Below the pieces are notes generated by a model, which was not told where the DNA came from, did no database searches, and worked only from the letters and a program-made list of their open reading frames with translations. A DNA stretch of 64,000 nt, taken from the NCBI GenBank assembly GCA_017311185.1, contig JAESUZ010002613.1:186001-250000 (forward strand), written 5' to 3'. Made by a program: the position numbers and the translations under genes. Numbering within the stretch: the stretch's first letter is position 1; every line of letters begins with the position of its first letter. The DNA is from Proteles cristata cristata. Its lineage: Eukaryota > Chordata > Mammalia > Carnivora > Hyaenidae. Shown here piece after piece: positions 59,401 through 64,000 of the stretch.

Positions 59401-60536
59401 AAATAAAAAGTGCTCAATCTGTTCAACTGCATATAAAAAAGGAAAGATTAAATACAAATTATTAGAATTTCAGCCTATTCAAACTAAAGCTATAATTTCT
59501 TTCTGAAAATGGAAAATGTAATATTCTAAACTGAAAAAAAAACCCTTTTAAACCTAAAATTAAAAAGTATACAGGCATACCTCAGAGATATTGCAGGTCC
59601 AGGTCCAAACCACTGCAATAAAGTTAATATCGCAATAAAGCAAGTCCAATGACTACTTTGGCTTCAGAGTGTATATAAAAGTTACATTTACAACATACTG
59701 TAGCTTATTAAGTGTGAAGTATTACTACTTCTAAATAGATATATACACCTTAATTTAAAAATGCTTCATTGATAAAAAAATGCTAACCATCACCTGAGCT
59801 TTCAGTGAGTTTCTTGAGCTTTCATGTTTTTACTAGTAAGAGGATCTTGCCTAAAATGTTCATGGTACCCCCGGTCAGGGTGGTGATTGCTGGAGGCTGC
59901 GTTGGCTTTGGCAATGTCTTAAACTAAAACAACAATGAAATTTGCTATATCACTTGACTCTTCCTTTCATGAATGATTTCTTCGTAGCATGTGACGCTGC
60001 TCGATAGCATTTTTCCCTTAGAATTTTTTCAGAATTAGAGTCAATCTTCTCAAACCCTGTAGCTGTTTTACCAAGTTTATACAATTTTCTACATTCGTTG
60101 TTGACATTTCAACAATATTCACAGTTATCTTTACCAGCAGCAGTTTCCATCTCGAGAAACCAATTTCTTTGCTCATCCATGAGAAGTAACTCCTCATCCA
60201 TGAGAAACAACTCGTCACCCATTCAGGTTTTATCACAAGATTGCGGCAATTCAGCACATCTTCAAGCTCCACTTCTAATTCAGGTTCTCTTATTATTTCA
60301 ACAACATCTGTAGTTACTTTCTTTATACTGAAGTCTTTCTTGAAACCCTCACAGTCTTACATAAGGGTTGAAATCAGCGTTTTCCAAACTCCTGTTCATG
60401 ATGGTATTTTGACCTCTTCCCATGAATCCTGAATGTTCATCTTAGCATCTAGAATGGTGAATTCTTTTGAAGGCTTTCAGCTGACTTTGCCAGGTCTATC
60501 AGAGGAATCACTCTCTATGGCAGCTATACCTTACAA

Positions 60537-60543
60537 TTTTTTT

Positions 60544-60594
<51 letters not shown>

Positions 60595-60734
60595 ATAAGC
60601 AGAGGAGGGCACCAGAGGATCAAAGCAGGCTGCTGACAGCAGAGAGCCCAATGCAGGGCTCAAACCCAAGAACCACGAGATCATGACCCGAGCCAAAGTC
60701 AAACGTCCAACCAACTAAGCCATCCAAGTGACCC
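60537..60734 (-). mobile_element. SINEC copy inside Tigger1
   Basis: The GA tract at 60547-60580 is expanded. Head (reverse) taagccatccaagtgaccc. Confidence 0.9.
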
Positions 60735-60903
60735 AAAAAATAAATTTCTTAAATAAGATTTGAAAATCAAAGTGACTCCTTAATGCATGAACTGCAGAAT
60801 GGATGGTGTGTTCGCAGACATGAAAACAATATTCATCTTGTTTTACATCTCCGTCAGAGCTCTTGGGTGACTAGATGCATTGTCAATGAACAATAATATT
60901 TTG

Positions 60904-61130
60904 TTGGGGTTTTTTAAAATGTTTTTTATTTATTTCTGAGAGAGAGAGAGACAGAGAGAGCATGAGTGGGGGAGGGTCAGAGAGAGAGGGAGATACAGAA
61001 TCTGAAACAGGCTCCAGGCTCTGAGCTAGCTGTCAGCACAGAGCCCGGGCAGGGCTCGAACCCACAAACTGTGAGACCATGACCTGAGCTGAAGTCAGAC
61101 GCTTAACCGACTGAGCCACCCAGGCACCTC
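60904..61130 (-). mobile_element. SINEC copy inside Tigger1
   Basis: Duplications tgaacaataatattttg (60887-60903) / tgaacattaatattttg (61131-61147). Confidence 0.94.
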
Positions 61131-62390
61131 TGAACATTAATATTTTGAGAGGAACTTTTTTCTTCCTGAGCAGTAGTCTCAACAGTGATCTCAGAGTACT
61201 CAGTGAACCATGTTGTGAACAGAAGTGCAGTCACCCAGGCTCTGTATTTCCATTTGTAGAGCACAGACAGAGTAGATTTAGCATAATTTTTTAGCCCTAG
61301 GATTTTGTGGATGGTAAAGGTGCATTGACTTTAAAGTTACCAGTTACATTAGATCCTAACAAGAGAGTCAGGCTGTTCTTCAGAAGACTTGAAGCCAGGC
61401 ATTGACTTCTCTTTAACTATGAAAGTCCTAGATGGCATCCTCTTTCAATAAAAAGCTGTTTTGTCTATATTGAAAATCTATTGTTTACTGTAGTCACTTT
61501 CATGATTTATCTCAGCTAGATCTTCTGGGTAACTTGCTGTAGCTTCTACACCAGCACTTGCTGCTTCACCTTGTACTTTTACATTATGGAGACAGCTTCT
61601 TTCCTTAAATGTCATGAACTCTGCTAGCTTCAGACTTTTCTTCTACAGCTTCCTCACTTCTCTCAGCATTCATCACATTGAAGAGAGTTAGGGCCTTGCT
61701 CTGGATTAGGCTTTGGCTTGAGGGAATGTTGTGGCTGGTTTGATCTTCTACCCAGAACTCTCAAACTTTCTCCATATCATCAATAAGGCTGTTTCATTTT
61801 CTTGTCATTTGTATGTTCACTGGAAGAGCACTTTAATTTCCTCCAAAACTTTTCCTTACATTCACAACCTGGCTAAATGTTTCTCACAAGAGGCCTAGCT
61901 TCCAGCCCCTCTCAGCTTTCAACATGTCTTGCTCACTAATCTTAATCATTTCTAGTTTTTTATTTAAAGTAAGAGATATGCAACTCTTTTCATTGGAACA
62001 GTGAGAGGCTAACTTACCTCATTTTAATATTTTTGTATCTCAGGGAATAGGGAGGCCTGAGGACAGGGACAGAGATAGGGGAATGGCCAATTGGTGGAAC
62101 AGTCACAACACACACATTAATTATCAGTTAAGCTTGCCATCTTATGTGAGCATCTTATAGATCACTGATTATAGATCACCATAATAAATATAATAATGAA
62201 AAAGTTAGACATATTACAAGAATTGCCATAATGCAACACAGAGACACAAAGCAAGCAAATGCTGTTGGAAAAATGGCACTGATAGACTTGCTCAACACAG
62301 GGGTGCTAACACCTTCAATTTGCAAATAACACATGATCTGTGAAGTCCAGTAAAGCAAAGTGCAATAAAACAAGGTCTGCCTGTACTTAC

Positions 62391-62492
62391 CTTGAATGAA
62401 TTGTTACCAAAAGGTAGGGACTCTCCATAGTATCGATGTTCAGCAAACACCAACATAGCTTTCAGTTCCTCGGCCACATCCCACATGAACCC
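62391..62492 (-). CDS. PRCP: PRCP coding exon, probably exon 3
   Basis: This 102-nt exon encodes 34 residues starting GFMWDVAEELKA and ending NNSFK, a near match to the region after the first glycine-rich strand of human PRCP. It contains the FAEHRYYGESLPFG motif that is typical of S28 peptidases and helps form the oxyanion and substrate region of the alpha/beta-hydrolase fold. It is phase 0 at both ends. The minus-strand acceptor reads ttcctag before GGG and the donor is AAG followed by gtaagtacag. A Tigger1-type transposon begins at the eighth intron base. The methionine at 62486 is internal and is not a start codon. Confidence 0.95.
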
Positions 62493-62954
62493 CTAGGAAG
62501 AATTTACAAATTCACAAGTGAAAAAAGTCACTGAACCTTTTGGCAAGCCATATATCAACGTTACACCAGACTAAAAAGAGCTCTGGGAAGCTGCACAATT
62601 TATATTTGTTCTACAGATAAATAATTATTGCTTCATTGTCGCATATTAATCTCATACTATAGCACAGTGAAACAATTAAAAATAAGCCCAAGCCACTCAA
62701 CTACCAATCATTCCAACTCTCCTTATTCTGACACTGGAGCTGCATAATCAACACTGTATCGACAATAGTCTTCGAATTGCACTAAGTACCAAATAGTCTA
62801 GGAAAAACTGTAGATATATAAGTTAGTTGCCTACTCATGCTCAAATATTTACAAGATAAAAGAAGAAAACAATAGAAATAAGCTGGGCTCCCTTGGGCTT
62901 TATATTAATCACATTTTCTTAAAAATAAGTAGTAGCTAACAATAGCTAATAAAA

Positions 62955-63180
62955 ACTGAATACTTACAATGTGTCAGGCACTGTTCTAAATACTCTATAT
63001 GCATTAGTTCACTTGATTATCACAAAAATCTAAGAGATAGGTACTTTTATTATCCCCATTTTACAAACAAGGACACTGAGGCACAGTAGTTTAAATTCCT
63101 GTAGTAGTCACACTGTTAGAAAGTGGCAGAGCCAAGATTTAAGCACGGGCTGTCTGGCTTCACAGTACAATCATCAAATG
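62955..63180 (-). repeat. MIR-type relic
   Basis: aatgtgtcaggcactgttct, ccattttacaaacaaggaca and aaagtggcagagccaagatt. Confidence 0.8.
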
Positions 63181-63719
63181 CTTTTAGACCTCCTTATTTC
63201 CACACTTAATGCTGGTCATTAATCAATCACTGAATTTTTTCACTTACCTCAAGTGGTGCCCTCAGAATCCTTCTCAACAAAGCACTCTAGACAGCCAACA
63301 TCAATCAATCGATTAGATTTAAATTTAGCACAGATTAAAACTATTTGTCATTCCTAGGGCACACCATTGTTTTTTAATGAACTGCTGCTTCCTAACAAGG
63401 ATTAAGAACCTCTAAAAGTTTTTATTCATCTAAATCAATAAATGAGCAACTAAGAGAGCTATGCACATGTGACGATTGGGAATTTAACCTGTTATCTGTG
63501 ATGGTTTCAATAACCCTCACTTTCTCTCTTAACACTGTGCCCATTCCCTGCCATTTATCTGCAGATCCTGTAACAATCAGCTCAAGCATGCCCTCCTATG
63601 CCTGCCCCATTCTGCCACTGATGATCAGTTGAGCCTCTCAACACCATTGTATTAGATCTCTATACCATGCTGCAATATTTGTTTATGTGTGTCTTACCCT
63701 ACCAGACTATGAGCTTCTT

Positions 63720-63936
63720 TTTTTTTTCTTAAGTTTATTTACATTCAGAGAGAGAGAGAGAGAAAGCATGAGCAGGGGAGGGGAAAAGAGAGAGGGAGAG
63801 AATCCCAAGCAGGCTCTGAGACACCAGCCCAGAGTCCGACTAGGGGCTTGACACAGGTACTGAACTCACGAAACATGAGATCGTGACCTGAGCTAAAACC
63901 AAGAGCTCAACCCACTGAGTCACCCAGATGCCCCCA
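63720..63936 (-). mobile_element. SINEC copy
   Basis: Duplications atgagcttctt at 63709-63719 and 63941-63951. Older, diverged copy. Confidence 0.9.
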
Positions 63937-64000
63937 AATCATGAGCTTCTTACGGGTAAAGATCACCTATAAAAATGGCCAGGCCTCCGGGGAGCTGACT

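Larger units (their letters stand above)
59572..62383 (-). mobile_element. Tigger1-type DNA transposon (pogo/Tc1-mariner), near full length, decayed
   Basis: The ends are inverted repeats, CAGGCATACCTCAGAGATAT on the left and a form ending GGTCTGCCTG on the right, each flanked by the TA target duplication (59570-59571 and 62384-62385). The internal motif gcaataaagttaatatcgca is a Tigger1 hallmark. Without two later SINE insertions (60537-60734 and 60904-61130) the element is about 2.4 kb, the usual Tigger1 length. The minus strand keeps a remnant of the transposase C-terminus around 60018-60272, with stops and shifts elsewhere. Its right end abuts a PRCP splice donor. Confidence 0.9.
55537..62390 (-). 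other. PRCP: PRCP intron between the 62391 and 55355 exons (6.9 kb)
   Basis: This is dominated by repeats: a SINE pair in opposite orientation, a carnivore L1 3' end, an MLT1-like LTR, an enlarged SINE, another SINE and a SINE-interrupted Tigger1-type transposon that fills the 5' end of the intron. Nothing else is identifiable in 58105-59185. Confidence 0.85.
34291..64000 (-). other. PRCP: PRCP gene, 3' three quarters (partial)
   Basis: PRCP encodes a lysosomal and secreted S28-family serine carboxypeptidase. It removes a C-terminal residue that follows proline, for example from angiotensin II/III, des-Arg9-bradykinin and alpha-MSH, and it can activate prekallikrein (known biology of the family). 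Seven coding exons are visible, 1185 nt in total, giving 394 codons and a stop with no internal frameshift or nonsense codon. All junctions fit GT-AG and phases match across each intron. If the gene has the nine exons I recall for human, these are exons 3-9. The promoter, signal peptide and roughly the first 103 residues lie beyond 64000. By recalled comparison there is one extra residue near the start of the 54231-54403 exon, and the extreme C-terminus differs from human. The gene appears intact. Confidence 0.95.
62493..64000 (-). other. PRCP: PRCP intron upstream of the 62391 exon (partial)
   Basis: The intron continues out of the window. No exon matching the preceding part of PRCP (the ILFYTGNEG region) can be found here. 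A MIR relic (62955-63180) and a SINE (63720-63936) are present. Confidence 0.8.

Noticed and set aside
60018..60272. 84-codon minus-strand frame
   Set aside because: Decayed remnant of the Tigger1 transposase C-terminus, flanked by stops and SINEs. It is not a domesticated gene.
62292..62486. 64-codon frame starting MWDVAEEL as a short protein
   Set aside because: The Met is internal to a PRCP exon, and the codons after NNSFK are intron and Tigger1 sequence beyond the gtaag donor.
1..64000. CRISPR array, operon, phage or bacterial content
   Set aside because: The repeats are dispersed retroelements, the genes are intron-split, and there is no regularly spaced array. This is mammalian nuclear DNA.

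Overview
This is mammalian nuclear DNA, very probably from a felid or close feliform carnivore. It is packed with about forty copies of a tRNA-derived SINE. Each copy has a head reading GGGGCGCCTGGGTGGCTCAG or close to it, a CT-rich 3' part, and an AAATAAA/A tail. Several copies keep perfect target-site duplications. This is the feline SINEC type, distinct from the dog form. A recent carnivore L1 fragment, old L1/L2/MIR relics, two decayed LTR-like repeats and DNA transposons make up most of the rest.

Only one protein-coding gene can be supported: PRCP, prolylcarboxypeptidase (lysosomal Pro-X carboxypeptidase, serine peptidase family S28), on the minus strand. Seven coding exons lie at 62391-62492, 55355-55536, 54967-55124, 54231-54403, 44597-44761, 43765-43952 and 34821-35037. 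They join with compatible phases into 394 residues plus a stop. That corresponds to human residues from about 104 to the C-terminus, by recalled comparison with the human protein. All three catalytic residues are intact: Ser in GGSYGG, Asp in NGELDPWS and His in GAHHLDL. The first coding exons (signal peptide and N-terminal part) lie beyond base 64000. The 3' UTR runs to a polyadenylation signal at 34315-34320.

Bases 1 to about 34290 are intergenic sequence downstream of PRCP. No exon could be recognised there; the open frames are short and mostly lie in repeats. Landmarks are a 1.66 kb 5'-truncated L1 (17926-19585) flanked by a perfect 14-bp duplication, CA/TG microsatellites, and a repeat-free stretch (about 21690-22330) rich in TAAT cores that could be a conserved regulatory element. 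Bases 35038-64000 are PRCP introns and exons with further SINEs, an old L1 (36115-37870), a hAT-type miniature transposon (51291-51510) and a near full-length Tigger1-type transposon (59572-62383).

Three points deserve a second look. The Tigger1 element ends only seven bases from a PRCP splice donor. Two SINEs are nested at one target site just inside another PRCP donor. An unidentified segment of about 210 bp occurs twice, 24.9 kb apart. I found no sign of a novel multi-gene system, CRISPR array, rRNA or functional tRNA gene. All family names come from recognition of sequence, not from database searches.
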